From: JAUMBM01 sp964441755
GTDB taxonomy: Bacteria; Bacteroidota; Bacteroidia; Chitinophagales; Saprospiraceae
Direction of reading: 5' to 3'
Assembly: GCA_964441755.1 (NCBI GenBank)
Contig: CAYTVG010000003.1
Coordinates: 248,001 to 312,000, forward strand
DNA length: 64,000 nucleotides
Positions 1 to 8,295 of the stretch are shown piece after piece. Below the pieces are notes generated by a model. The model was given only the letters and a program-made list of their open reading frames with translations, did no database searches and was not told where the DNA came from. Numbering within the stretch: position 1 is the first letter of the stretch; the number at the start of each line of letters is the position of its first letter. The position numbers were made by a program, and so were the translations under genes.

Positions 1-702
1 CATATTTTCTTCAGCCGTGATTGTATACAATGCCTCATAAACTGCAGGCTTATCTGTCTTTAGTTCATAAAGCTTCAAAAAATAAGGTTTTGCCTTTGGC
101 AGCTCCTGCGCATTCAAAGCAGCTAAACCTGTGATATACAATTGATCGTTATACACATTAGTCTCATCCAGAGAACTTGCCTCTGCATTTTCTTTCAAAG
201 CATTGTGCGCATTCAATACCGCCTCAAAATCTGAGAAAGCCGAAGAAAAATCACCATTTTCATAGGCCATGATACCCAGATTGTACAGATTGGACTGCAG
301 TTGGCGAAGACCATTGAGCGCTGCCTTGGACTCGAATTTTTTAGTTGCTAACTGAAGTGCGCGCGTAAACGATTCATAGGCAACCAGGCCGGGGTTATCA
401 ACCTTGGGCAGATCTTCAATATTTCCAAAATTGAGCTGCTTGATATTGACGATCTGGTTAGAAATCTCGAGATAAATATCCCCTTGTGTCTGCCACGCTT
501 TCACAGTAGCAGCGATGGTGGGATCATCCATAGCGAGTTTAATTTCCTGAACAGCCTCGTGCAACTTGGAAAGGTTGTTCGAAGGATCAATGTTATAGGC
601 ACTGAGCGCGCTGCCTGCCTTCCGCAATGCCCTCTCGCCGTCTTGCGCCTGGGCATAGCCGGCAAGTAGAACGAAGGCCAGCAAGAAGAGAAAATTTTTC
701 AT
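1..702 (-). CDS. secreted TPR-like protein, C-terminus cut by window edge
   Basis: Reading the minus strand from an ATG at 702 gives 234 residues with no stop before the left edge, so the C-terminus is missing. The start (MKNFLFLLAF...) is a clean Sec signal peptide, probably cut after AQA near residue 19-20. The rest is helical. Residues about 137-170 (LYNLGIMAYENGDFSSAFSDFE) and 185-215 look like two TPR units, with small residues and the aromatic at the expected places. It is therefore probably a periplasmic or outer-membrane-associated TPR scaffold; no enzyme motif is visible. It lies downstream of gyrA on the same strand, 114 bases away, so co-transcription is possible. The specific function is unknown. 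Confidence 0.8.
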   Translation of the reverse strand, partial: MKNFLFLLAFVLLAGYAQAQDGERALRKAGSALSAYNIDPSNNLSKLHEAVQEIKLAMDDPTIAATVKAWQTQGDIYLEISNQIVNIKQLNFGNIEDLPKVDNPGLVAYESFTRALQLATKKFESKAALNGLRQLQSNLYNLGIMAYENGDFSSAFSDFEAVLNAHNALKENAEASSLDETNVYNDQLYITGLAALNAQELPKAKPYFLKLYELKTDKPAVYEALYTITAEENM

Positions 703-816
703 AACTAGAAGAATTGATAATTAGACAAATCAGAAATTTGACAGTGTAAACAAGCTCCTCGGTGTTGAAACGAATAAGTTTACAAAAAGGTATTTTATAG
801 CGAAAATAAAGAAAAA

Positions 817-3408
817 TTATTCTTCTTCATCATGCACTACCGGTGTTGATTCGTTGTTATCAGCATGTTCGTCACCTGCAATGACCGTAACATCCGCAAT
901 TGAATCTTCATCCTGCAAACGAATCAGCCTTACCCCTTGTGTTGCACGGCCCTGTACTCGCATTTCGCCAACCGACATCCTTATGACGATACCGGAACGA
1001 TTGGTAATCATAAGGTCATCTGTATCGCTTACGGCTTTGATTGCTACAACAGCCCCTGTTTTGTCGCTAATCAACATGGTGCGTACGCCCTTACCCCCTC
1101 GTGTAATAAGCCGATAATCCTCCGGATCAGAGCGTTTGCCCATACCTTTCTCACTAACGACCAGCAGGCTTATGTCCTTATCTTTTTCCTGATCTACACA
1201 TACCATTCCTACTACAGCATCATTTTCACCCTGCAGACTGATACCCCTTACACCAGCAGCGGTGCGGCCCATAGGGCGCACATCCTGCTCGTTGAATCGA
1301 ATAGCATTGCCGTGATGCGTAGCCAAAAATACCTGTGTATCTCCGCTGGTGAGTTTGGCTTCCAGCAACTCATCGCCTTCGTTAATGGTGATAGCAGCAA
1401 TTCCTGCTGCACGAGGACGGCTGAAAGCCTCAACCTGTGTCTTTTTGACCATCCCCTGACGAGTGCAGAACATGATATAATTCTCGTTCAGGAAGGCAGT
1501 GTCATTCAGGTCTTTGACGATAATATAAGCCCTGACTTTATTTTCTTTGGGTATATCGATGATATTCTGGATTACACGGCCACCTGAGGTTTTGGATGCT
1601 TCCGGAATTTCGTATACCCGCAACCAGTGACACTTACCCTGGTCTGTAAACAGCAACAGGTAGTTGTGATTGCTGGCCACAAACATGTGCTCGATAAAAT
1701 CTTCATCACGAGTTCGGCTTCCCTGACTTCCCCGGCCTCCCCGACCCTGCTGTCTGTACTCCGTTGTAGGTGTACGCTTGATATAACCAAGATGACTGAT
1801 GGTAACGATAACCTCTTCGTCCTTGATCATATCCTCGATAGAGATATCCGCCTCGGAATAACTTATGACCGTGCGGCGGGCATCACCATAGCGCGCCTTG
1901 ATATCACTGAGTTCTTCCTTGATAATCTCCCGCTGCAATTGTTCGCTTGCAAGAATCGCCTTTAGTTTGTCAATCAGGCTGCGTATTTCATCATACTCAG
2001 CACGGATTTTATCACGCTCAAGTCCTGTAAGTCGCTGCAGTCGCATTTCCAGGATAGCCTTGGCCTGATCTTCAGACAAGACATTACCTTCTTCGACGCG
2101 GTAATCATCCGTTTGGGACTCATCAACCAGCAGCCTGAATTTTTGCCAGAAGGCATCCAGGTCGCTGATAAAAGCACCACGCATAAGTCCCAGGCGCGCA
2201 TCATCGGGTGTTGAGGAAGCGCGAATAAGGTCAATAACCTGGTCTATGTAATCCAATGCAATCAACAGGCCCACTAAAATATGTGCCCGATTAAGTGCTT
2301 TACGAAGATCGAAACGAGTACGCCTGACAATTACCTCCAGTCTGAAATCAATAAATTCTTCAATAATATCCTTCAGATTGAGCGTCATGGGACGCCCTTT
2401 AACGAGGGCGACATTATTGACACCAAAGCTTGTCTGCAGCGGCGTAAGTTTATACAACTGATTGAGGATTACATTAGCCATGGCATCACGACGAACCTCT
2501 ATAACGATGCGAAGTCCATCGCGATCGGATTCGTCCCGCACATCAGTAATGCCCTCAATTTTCTTCTCATTAACAAGTTCGGCAATTTTAGCTACCAGTT
2601 GTGCCTTGTTGACCTGATACGGAATCTCAGTGATGATGATCGTCTCCCTGTCGCGCTCATCGTTAACGATTTCTGCTTTGGCACGAACCACTACCCTGCC
2701 CCTGCCGGTTGCCATGGCCTCCCTTACCCCGCGGTAATCAAAAATAATCCCCCCTGTAGGAAAGTCCGGTGCCTTGACATATTCCATTAGCTCGTCGACC
2801 GTAATTTCCGGTCGATCGACTGTAGCAACAACGCCGTCAATCACCTCAGAGAGATTGTGCGGCAACATATTGGTTGCCATTCCCACCGCGATGCCCGAAG
2901 CCCCATTGATCAGCAGATTTGGAATGCGTGCAGGCAGTACCGTCGGCTCTTCCAGTGTATCGTCGAAATTGAGGCTGAAGTCAACAGTATCCTTATTGAT
3001 ATCTGCCAGCATCTCATCGCTGATGCGCTGCAGTCGCGCCTCTGTATATCGCATGGCGGCCGGACTGTCTCCGTCCATACTCCCAAAGTTGCCCTGTCCG
3101 TCGACAAGGGGGTAGCGCAGCGACCAGTTCTGAGCCATACGCACCATTGCATCGTAGACCGACGAGTCCCCATGCGGGTGATATTTACCCAGTACCTCTC
3201 CCACGATACGTGCAGACTTCTTGTGCGCCCTGTTGTAGGCTACTCCTAGTTCGGACATACCATACAACACCCTTCGGTGTACAGGTTTTAGACCGTCCCT
3301 GACATCCGGTAGAGCTCTTGAGACAATGACCGACATCGAATAATCGATGTAGGCCGATTTCATTTGGTCCTCGATATTTACGGGAATAATACGCTGTTTG
3401 GATGACAT
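817..3408 (-). CDS. gyrA: DNA gyrase subunit A
   Basis: This is the breakage-reunion subunit of gyrase, which with GyrB introduces negative supercoils. The length of 863 residues is normal. The winged-helix domain carries the active-site tyrosine Tyr121 in AAMRYTEARL. The quinolone region reads HPHGDSSVYD, with Ser82 and Asp86 at the positions of E. coli Ser83 and Asp87, so the common resistance substitutions are absent. Around residues 560-570 there is a GyrA-box-like QGRGGRG. With the six-bladed C-terminal repeat region that follows, this marks GyrA rather than ParC. The tail is acidic (DEEE). The ATG at 3408 gives the conserved N-terminus (RIIPVNIEDQMKSAY). The gene is transcribed away from lolD and has its own promoter. 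Confidence 0.97.
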   Translation of the reverse strand: MSSKQRIIPVNIEDQMKSAYIDYSMSVIVSRALPDVRDGLKPVHRRVLYGMSELGVAYNRAHKKSARIVGEVLGKYHPHGDSSVYDAMVRMAQNWSLRYPLVDGQGNFGSMDGDSPAAMRYTEARLQRISDEMLADINKDTVDFSLNFDDTLEEPTVLPARIPNLLINGASGIAVGMATNMLPHNLSEVIDGVVATVDRPEITVDELMEYVKAPDFPTGGIIFDYRGVREAMATGRGRVVVRAKAEIVNDERDRETIIITEIPYQVNKAQLVAKIAELVNEKKIEGITDVRDESDRDGLRIVIEVRRDAMANVILNQLYKLTPLQTSFGVNNVALVKGRPMTLNLKDIIEEFIDFRLEVIVRRTRFDLRKALNRAHILVGLLIALDYIDQVIDLIRASSTPDDARLGLMRGAFISDLDAFWQKFRLLVDESQTDDYRVEEGNVLSEDQAKAILEMRLQRLTGLERDKIRAEYDEIRSLIDKLKAILASEQLQREIIKEELSDIKARYGDARRTVISYSEADISIEDMIKDEEVIVTISHLGYIKRTPTTEYRQQGRGGRGSQGSRTRDEDFIEHMFVASNHNYLLLFTDQGKCHWLRVYEIPEASKTSGGRVIQNIIDIPKENKVRAYIIVKDLNDTAFLNENYIMFCTRQGMVKKTQVEAFSRPRAAGIAAITINEGDELLEAKLTSGDTQVFLATHHGNAIRFNEQDVRPMGRTAAGVRGISLQGENDAVVGMVCVDQEKDKDISLLVVSEKGMGKRSDPEDYRLITRGGKGVRTMLISDKTGAVVAIKAVSDTDDLMITNRSGIVIRMSVGEMRVQGRATQGVRLIRLQDEDSIADVTVIAGDEHADNNESTPVVHDEEE

Positions 3409-3459
3409 CTAGCCAGTTCTGTACTTTAATTATGCTCAGTTGCCTTTTATAAAGACGGA

Positions 3460-3489
3460 CAAAGATAAGTAAAAAAGATGAAACTACAA
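3460..3489 (-). promoter_or_regulatory. predicted gyrA promoter (Bacteroidota type)
   Basis: On the minus strand TTG (3489-3487) is followed after 19 bases by TATCTTTG (3467-3460). This matches the Bacteroidota housekeeping pattern TTG-N19-TAnnTTTG. It lies about 50 bases upstream of the gyrA ATG. The same TATCTTTG box sits upstream of the tRNA gene and of valS in this window. Confidence 0.6.
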
Positions 3490-3592
3490 GATGGGTAATT
3501 GCTCTTAGGTGGGTAATTTGGCAGTTTTTTGCACCCTCTCTCAAGCTAACTACGGTGGTAAAAAATAGTATCCGAACAGCGCCTGAAATCAT

Positions 3593-3600
3593 TACCTTTG
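3593..3600 (+). promoter_or_regulatory. predicted -7 box for lolD
   Basis: TACCTTTG fits the TAnnTTTG -7 consensus and lies 22 bases upstream of the lolD GTG. No clear TTG -33 element is seen at the usual spacing, so this is a partial promoter call. Confidence 0.45.
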
Positions 3601-3622
3601 CCCTATAACAAAAGCGATCCAC

Positions 3623-4276
3623 GTGATTCAAGCCACGCAATTGCACAAGTCATATGGCCGGTTGCACGTTCTTAAGGGTGTAGATCTGTCCATCTCCGGC
3701 GGTGAAATTATCAGCATTGTCGGCAAATCCGGTGCAGGCAAAAGCACCCTGCTTCATATACTGGGTACGCTGGACAAGCCTGACCGGGGAGAGTTAATCA
3801 TTGCGGGGCAAAATGTTTTCCAGCTATCGCCCTCCAAGCTTGCAGCCTTTAGGAATCAGCATATCGGCTTCGTCTTTCAGTTCCACCATCTGCTGCCGGA
3901 GTTTACCGCCCTCGAAAATGTTGCCATTCCTGCTCTCATTCACCGGCAAGCGGACAAACAAGCACGCAGCAGGGCTGCAGAACTGCTTGCCTACCTGGGA
4001 CTGGCCGACAGACTGGACCACAAGCCCAATCAGTTGTCTGGTGGGGAGCAACAACGCGTCGCTGTAGCACGCGCACTCATGAACAAACCGGCTGTTATTT
4101 TCGCAGATGAGCCCTCCGGCAATTTGGATTCTGCTTCTTCCGCTGATTTGCATCGCCTTTTTTTTGATTTACGCGAGGATTTTCAGCAGACCTTCATTAT
4201 AGTAACCCACAACCAGGAACTGGCCAACATGAGCGATCGCAAGCTTGAGATGGTGGACGGACTGCTGGTTGAATAG
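3623..4276 (+). CDS. lolD: lipoprotein-releasing ABC transporter ATPase LolD
   Basis: This ATPase powers the Lol complex, which extracts lipoproteins from the inner membrane for transfer to the outer membrane. All nucleotide-binding motifs are present: Walker A GKSGAGKS at 34-41, the signature LSGGEQ at 138-143, Walker B VIFADEP ending at 164, and the switch His196. The Q-loop context FQFHHLLPEFTALENV is very characteristic of LolD within the MacB/LolD family. The 217 residues are of normal length. The start is GTG, chosen because no upstream in-frame ATG fits and IQATQLHKSYG is the usual N-terminus. No LolC/E permease is adjacent; the permease at 35 kb is of a different FtsX type. The next gene starts 6 bases after the stop, so the two are probably co-transcribed. 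Confidence 0.93.
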   Translation: MIQATQLHKSYGRLHVLKGVDLSISGGEIISIVGKSGAGKSTLLHILGTLDKPDRGELIIAGQNVFQLSPSKLAAFRNQHIGFVFQFHHLLPEFTALENVAIPALIHRQADKQARSRAAELLAYLGLADRLDHKPNQLSGGEQQRVAVARALMNKPAVIFADEPSGNLDSASSADLHRLFFDLREDFQQTFIIVTHNQELANMSDRKLEMVDGLLVE

Positions 4277-4282
4277 TGCAGT

Positions 4283-4894
4283 ATGGCAATGGAAGCGTTG
4301 TTAATAATGGGTTTACAGCTTGATTACTGTCAGGGCGGCGCAGTTGAAGTAATTGGTGCTGAACAACTTGTATCGGTTGCCAATGAATGGACCGAGCGTG
4401 TACCCCTGGCTGTCTTCATACAGGATTGGTATCCGCCCAATCACTGTGTTTTTGCAGCCAACCACATGTGGCGAAAACCAGGCCAGCAGCTCTTGCTGAC
4501 CGTAGCAGGATCAACACAGCCATTAACCTACGAACTGATGCATATGCACTGTGTTCAGGAGAGTTTTGGTGCTGAGCCGGCCGTGGGACTCGCCATGAAT
4601 CGCATTCAAAAGGTCATTCGGAGATGTCTGCGACCTGAGATGCCAGGCCTTAGCGCCTTTGCCGACCTGGATCAACGTTCTACCGGGCTTGAAGAATGGT
4701 TGCGACAAACCGGAGTCACAAGGATCATACTGATGGGAACGCCCCTGGAAACCCTTGTTTACCAGACAGCGCTGGCAGCTGTTCAACTTGGCTTGCATAC
4801 CAGCCTTCTCCGCGACGGATGTCGCGCCCATTCACCTGAGCAACAACATCAGTGGTTTGACCGGCTGCAAACCATGGGTGTGCAAATACTATGA
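4283..4894 (+). CDS. nicotinamidase-like (isochorismatase-fold) protein lacking the catalytic triad
   Basis: The 203 residues align along their whole length with bacterial nicotinamidases: QLDYCQGG near the N-terminus, QDWYPPNHCVFA, MHCVQ, LSAF, and a C-terminal DGCRA. The residues needed for amide hydrolysis are changed. The catalytic Asp of the usual VDxQ motif is Gly10, the catalytic Lys aligns with Arg114, and the nucleophilic Cys (usual ATDYC) aligns with Leu158. One metal ligand His is Tyr50, while Asp48, His54 and His89 remain. The protein is therefore probably a pseudoenzyme, perhaps a ligand-binding or regulatory one. The reading frame is intact and selection seems to have kept the fold. 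It sits between lolD and maf in an apparent three-gene transcript. ATG 4289 is an alternative start. Confidence 0.75.
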   Translation: MAMEALLIMGLQLDYCQGGAVEVIGAEQLVSVANEWTERVPLAVFIQDWYPPNHCVFAANHMWRKPGQQLLLTVAGSTQPLTYELMHMHCVQESFGAEPAVGLAMNRIQKVIRRCLRPEMPGLSAFADLDQRSTGLEEWLRQTGVTRIILMGTPLETLVYQTALAAVQLGLHTSLLRDGCRAHSPEQQHQWFDRLQTMGVQIL

Positions 4895-4915
4895 GTCAAT
4901 CCGCAAACGACTGAT

Positions 4916-5503
4916 ATGATACTTCCTCCACACATTCGGCTGATACTTGCCAGCCAGTCACCTCGCAGGAGCCAGCTGCTCGAGATGGCCGGTATACCCT
5001 TCGTGGTAAAGCCAATGCCCATTGACGAAATATGGCCGGACACACTGCCGGCGGCAGCGGTGGCGCCCTACCTTGCACAGCAAAAAGCACAGGCAGCGAG
5101 TGTACTGCTGGAAAGCCCCAACGATATAGTCCTTACTGCCGACAGTGTTGTGATACTGGATGATGTCATCTATGGCAAGCCCGCTGATTACGATGAAGGC
5201 TTTCGGATCCTGAGCAATCTTTCGGGGCGTACCCATCAGGTAATCACGGGTGTATGCCTGCGCTCCCACAGCCGGGAAGTTGTATTTTCCGATCTGGCGG
5301 AGGTACATTTCGACCCGCTGAGTACAGAGGAGATCGACTACTACCTTACGCATTACCATCCCTACGACAAGGCGGGTGCTTATGCCATACAGGAGTGGAT
5401 AGGCCTGTGCAAGATCAGCAAAATTGAAGGTAGTTATGCCAACATTATGGGTCTGCCCGTCCAAAGGCTATACCAGGAGTTAAAAAAATTCACTACAGAC
5501 TGA
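4916..5503 (+). CDS. maf: Maf-family nucleoside triphosphate pyrophosphatase
   Basis: Maf proteins hydrolyse non-canonical or selected nucleoside triphosphates (often dTTP/UTP or modified nucleotides) to monophosphates and limit their use in DNA and RNA. The 195-residue protein has the family hallmarks: N-terminal ASQSPRR at 12-18, TADSVV with metal-binding Asp76, GKP at 87-89, and DKAGAYAIQ at 151-159 followed by EGSYANIMGLP. The length is normal. It starts 21 bases after the nicotinamidase-like gene. Its 3' end overlaps the 3' end of the opposing methyltransferase gene by 11 bases, so there is no room for a terminator between them. The exact substrate class cannot be read from the sequence. 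Confidence 0.93.
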   Translation: MILPPHIRLILASQSPRRSQLLEMAGIPFVVKPMPIDEIWPDTLPAAAVAPYLAQQKAQAASVLLESPNDIVLTADSVVILDDVIYGKPADYDEGFRILSNLSGRTHQVITGVCLRSHSREVVFSDLAEVHFDPLSTEEIDYYLTHYHPYDKAGAYAIQEWIGLCKISKIEGSYANIMGLPVQRLYQELKKFTTD

Positions 5504-6215
5504 GGTAAAAATCCCGGGTGAGCTCGCAATAAGCATGTGTCCAGGACTGGCTTTCAGCCTGATAAATAGCCAATTTTTCCTCTGTTACTGCTTCCGGCCT
5601 GCGAAGTGTAAACTGCAATAACAATCTGTTGACAGGCTGACCTTCTCTGGGGTGAACAGAGCAACGCCTGTTTACGTACAGGCCGTACTGCAGTGCCAGT
5701 TCTTCAAAACGGAGCCCTTCCAATAAAGGCAATATGAGACAAAAGCGCCCTTGTGGTGCCAACAGGCGCTGAACAGCCAGCAATAGCTCGTTGTGCGGCA
5801 GCTTGACTGTGTGTCGAACGACTTTACGTGACTCATTGAAAGAAAGGACGCCGCCGCTAAAAAAGGGAGGATTGCTGACCACCAGATCGTATTGCCCCAT
5901 TGGAGGTGGGGGCACGAAATCTTGTATGGGCAGCGGAAAACACCTCAAGCGATCACCAAAAGGTGAAGAAGCCATATTTTCCGCTGCCTCATCCGCAGCC
6001 GCTTCATCAATTTCTACCGCATCAATATGCGCTGCGGCTGCCCGCTGCGCCAGCATGATGGCAATCAGGCCACTACCGGCACCGATGTCGAGTGCATGTC
6101 GCATGCCCTCGACATCGGCCCAGGCGCCCAGCAGTACCCCATCGGTACCTACCTTCATTGCTGAGCGTGCATGCCGGATATAAAATTGCTTGAAAGCGAA
6201 CGTGTCCTGCATCAT
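5493..6215 (-). CDS. trmN6: tRNA1(Val) (adenine-N6)-methyltransferase, TrmN6/YfiC type
   Basis: This is a class I SAM-dependent methyltransferase expected to methylate A37 of a valine tRNA. SAM motif I is DIGAGSG at 43-49, and the N6-adenine signature NPPFF is at 115-119. The N-terminal FAFKQFYIRH...MKVGTDGVLLG matches the YfiC family. The 240 residues are of usual length. The start ATGATG at 6215 follows the DUF5689 stop codon with no gap (TAA then ATG), so translation is probably coupled to that gene. This makes it the third gene of a TonB receptor - DUF5689 - TrmN6 unit. The 3' end overlaps maf. The pairing with an outer-membrane uptake locus may be only positional. Confidence 0.88.
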   Translation of the reverse strand: MMQDTFAFKQFYIRHARSAMKVGTDGVLLGAWADVEGMRHALDIGAGSGLIAIMLAQRAAAAHIDAVEIDEAAADEAAENMASSPFGDRLRCFPLPIQDFVPPPPMGQYDLVVSNPPFFSGGVLSFNESRKVVRHTVKLPHNELLLAVQRLLAPQGRFCLILPLLEGLRFEELALQYGLYVNRRCSVHPREGQPVNRLLLQFTLRRPEAVTEEKLAIYQAESQSWTHAYCELTRDFYLSL

Positions 6216-8252
6216 TTACTGCTGGATATCGCTCAAATTTCTCATTGTCAGCTGAGGTGTTGCTCCGGGATTATCATAGCGCGTAACAACCCCTGTAATC
6301 GTAACAGGACCAGCAGGCACAGTAGTACCGGAGAAAGTTGCCTGGCTGCGGGTAAACAGAACCATTTCTCCCGAACCATCACTAATAGTTTTCGAGCCGG
6401 AATACGTGCCTCCGCCCGCAATGGTAACATTCGATATACGTATCAATGTAGATTCCCAGTTATCGAGATTTGCCACCACCTGTGCAACCGTGGCCACACG
6501 TGGTGCAGGCATAGTTCCCGGACCAAAAGAAGCCGCATTGGCCAAAGGAACATTATTAATTTGCAGCAGCCCAAAGAAAGTTGACAGCTCAAGGTTACCC
6601 ACATTGATTTCCAGTTCCTCGCCCAGCGCAAAATTGTGGTTGGCAGCAAAACGTACGACAATGCCCCCGCTTGCATCCTGCAGGACAATATTTCTGTCTG
6701 TAATATTCACATTGGTGCGGTCAGAAATTACCACACCCCTGATCTTCCTGCTGGCAGGAGCAGCTGTACTACCGCTCTGGAAGGCCGTACGCAACTCAGC
6801 CAAGGTTATGAGTGTAGCATTACCACTACCCCCACCGCCGGTTTCGACATCTGAGAGTTTACGAATATTCAGTTGTACCCCATCATAATCAGATACAATA
6901 GCAGTAATGCTGGCAGCTGCTGCCGGCAGAGCGCTGCTAGCAAAAGAAGCTGCCGGGCGCGTATACATGGGTACACTACCTGTTCCGTCATTAAGCGTAA
7001 CCGTATTGGCATAAGTGGAGCCACCACTCAGACCGACATTAGTAATTTTCACCAGGGTAGACTCCCAGTTCTGGCCATTGGTCAACAACTGCCCTACGGT
7101 AGCCTCTCTTGGTGTTGGCAGACTGCCAGCCCCCAGGCGGCTGGCATTACCATTGGGTACACTGTTGAGCTGCAGCAAGCCACGGAAGGCCGAAAGCTCA
7201 ATCCCGTCAATATTCACCTCAACCTCATCGCCCAGATTGTAGTTGTGCGTTGCTGTGAAACGAACAACAATACCTGCATCGCCATCCTGAACAACCATGT
7301 TGCGGCTGTCAATATTTCCTGCACTGCGGTCGGAGATGACAACCCCTTTTATTTTTTTGCCTGCCGGTGCTGTCGTTGTAGCACCGGTGAATAAACTTCT
7401 TACTGAAGCAATACTCACAAGCTCACCGCCCTGACCACCCGTGCCACAACGTGGGCCCGCCATATTGACATCAGCCGTATTGCGAACCAGCAGCTGCTTG
7501 TCTGTCCTGTAAATGCTGAGTACCGCAATAAGATTTCCTTTGCCCTCGGGTGTAACAGCGGCAGCAAAATCAGCATAGCCACTGGTGCGGACAATAATGC
7601 TATTGCCAATGCAATCTTCTGCCGTCCTGTTGACAGACAGCCTGTTGACCGCATCTGCGTACGGTACACCCGCGCTGGCATCTGCAAACTGAACATCCTT
7701 GATCTCCACCAATGTGCTCAACAACTGCTGAAAGCGAGCCGGATTATTGAGTTCTGCCAATGTAACCTGCACGGGCGTAATTCCCTTATCCGGCTGCCCT
7801 GCAATAACATACTGAGGAATCAGCAATTCAGCCAATGCTGCACCCGGGCTTCCGTTAAGCTGCGGAAACCCATTATAATCACTGATATACAAACCTTTAG
7901 CCCTGATAAATACCTGACTGCCCGCAGGGAATTTATTAAAGAGACCCGTTGTAGCCATGCGAACAGCAAGCCCCCCCGTAGAATCCTGAACAATAATTTG
8001 CTGATAAAAATTACCACTTTGGTCATCAGCAGCCACTACACCATCGATAATCCAGTCCTCGGTAATTTGTACATCACCCGAACCAGTGTAGAGCGCCTTA
8101 ATATCCGCGATAGTTGCATTACCTGAAAGGCCCGGCAGATCTGCAACAGGCGGCTCATCAAAAGTGTGATCCACACAGCCTACTGCCGCAAAACCCACGC
8201 CTACCGCCAGCATCAGTGCCGGCAAAAAAGATCGCAATTGACGAATTGACAT
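6216..8252 (-). CDS. DUF5689 (OB-fold-like) repeat lipoprotein
   Basis: From the ATG at 8252 the product has 678 residues and begins with a lipoprotein signal (MSIRQLRSFL...AAVGC) with lipidated Cys26. An upstream in-frame ATG at 8294 would add 14 charged residues and spoil the signal, so 8252 is preferred. Three DUF5689-type modules follow, at about residues 45-270, 280-475 and 485-678. Modules 2 and 3 are clearly duplicated: each has RGVVISDR or KGVVISDR, then a V(L)QD..GGIVVRF segment and an LGxExExxV segment. The pattern recalls OB-fold domains found with extracellular nucleases. Being just downstream of a TonB receptor suggests a surface-exposed partner of that receptor. The ligand is unknown; nucleic acid is an inference from the divergent nuclease gene. 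Confidence 0.85.
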   Translation of the reverse strand: MSIRQLRSFLPALMLAVGVGFAAVGCVDHTFDEPPVADLPGLSGNATIADIKALYTGSGDVQITEDWIIDGVVAADDQSGNFYQQIIVQDSTGGLAVRMATTGLFNKFPAGSQVFIRAKGLYISDYNGFPQLNGSPGAALAELLIPQYVIAGQPDKGITPVQVTLAELNNPARFQQLLSTLVEIKDVQFADASAGVPYADAVNRLSVNRTAEDCIGNSIIVRTSGYADFAAAVTPEGKGNLIAVLSIYRTDKQLLVRNTADVNMAGPRCGTGGQGGELVSIASVRSLFTGATTTAPAGKKIKGVVISDRSAGNIDSRNMVVQDGDAGIVVRFTATHNYNLGDEVEVNIDGIELSAFRGLLQLNSVPNGNASRLGAGSLPTPREATVGQLLTNGQNWESTLVKITNVGLSGGSTYANTVTLNDGTGSVPMYTRPAASFASSALPAAAASITAIVSDYDGVQLNIRKLSDVETGGGGSGNATLITLAELRTAFQSGSTAAPASRKIRGVVISDRTNVNITDRNIVLQDASGGIVVRFAANHNFALGEELEINVGNLELSTFFGLLQINNVPLANAASFGPGTMPAPRVATVAQVVANLDNWESTLIRISNVTIAGGGTYSGSKTISDGSGEMVLFTRSQATFSGTTVPAGPVTITGVVTRYDNPGATPQLTMRNLSDIQQ

Positions 8253-8295
8253 AGTATGATTACTTTTTTTAACGCAATTAACCAAAATAAGCAAA

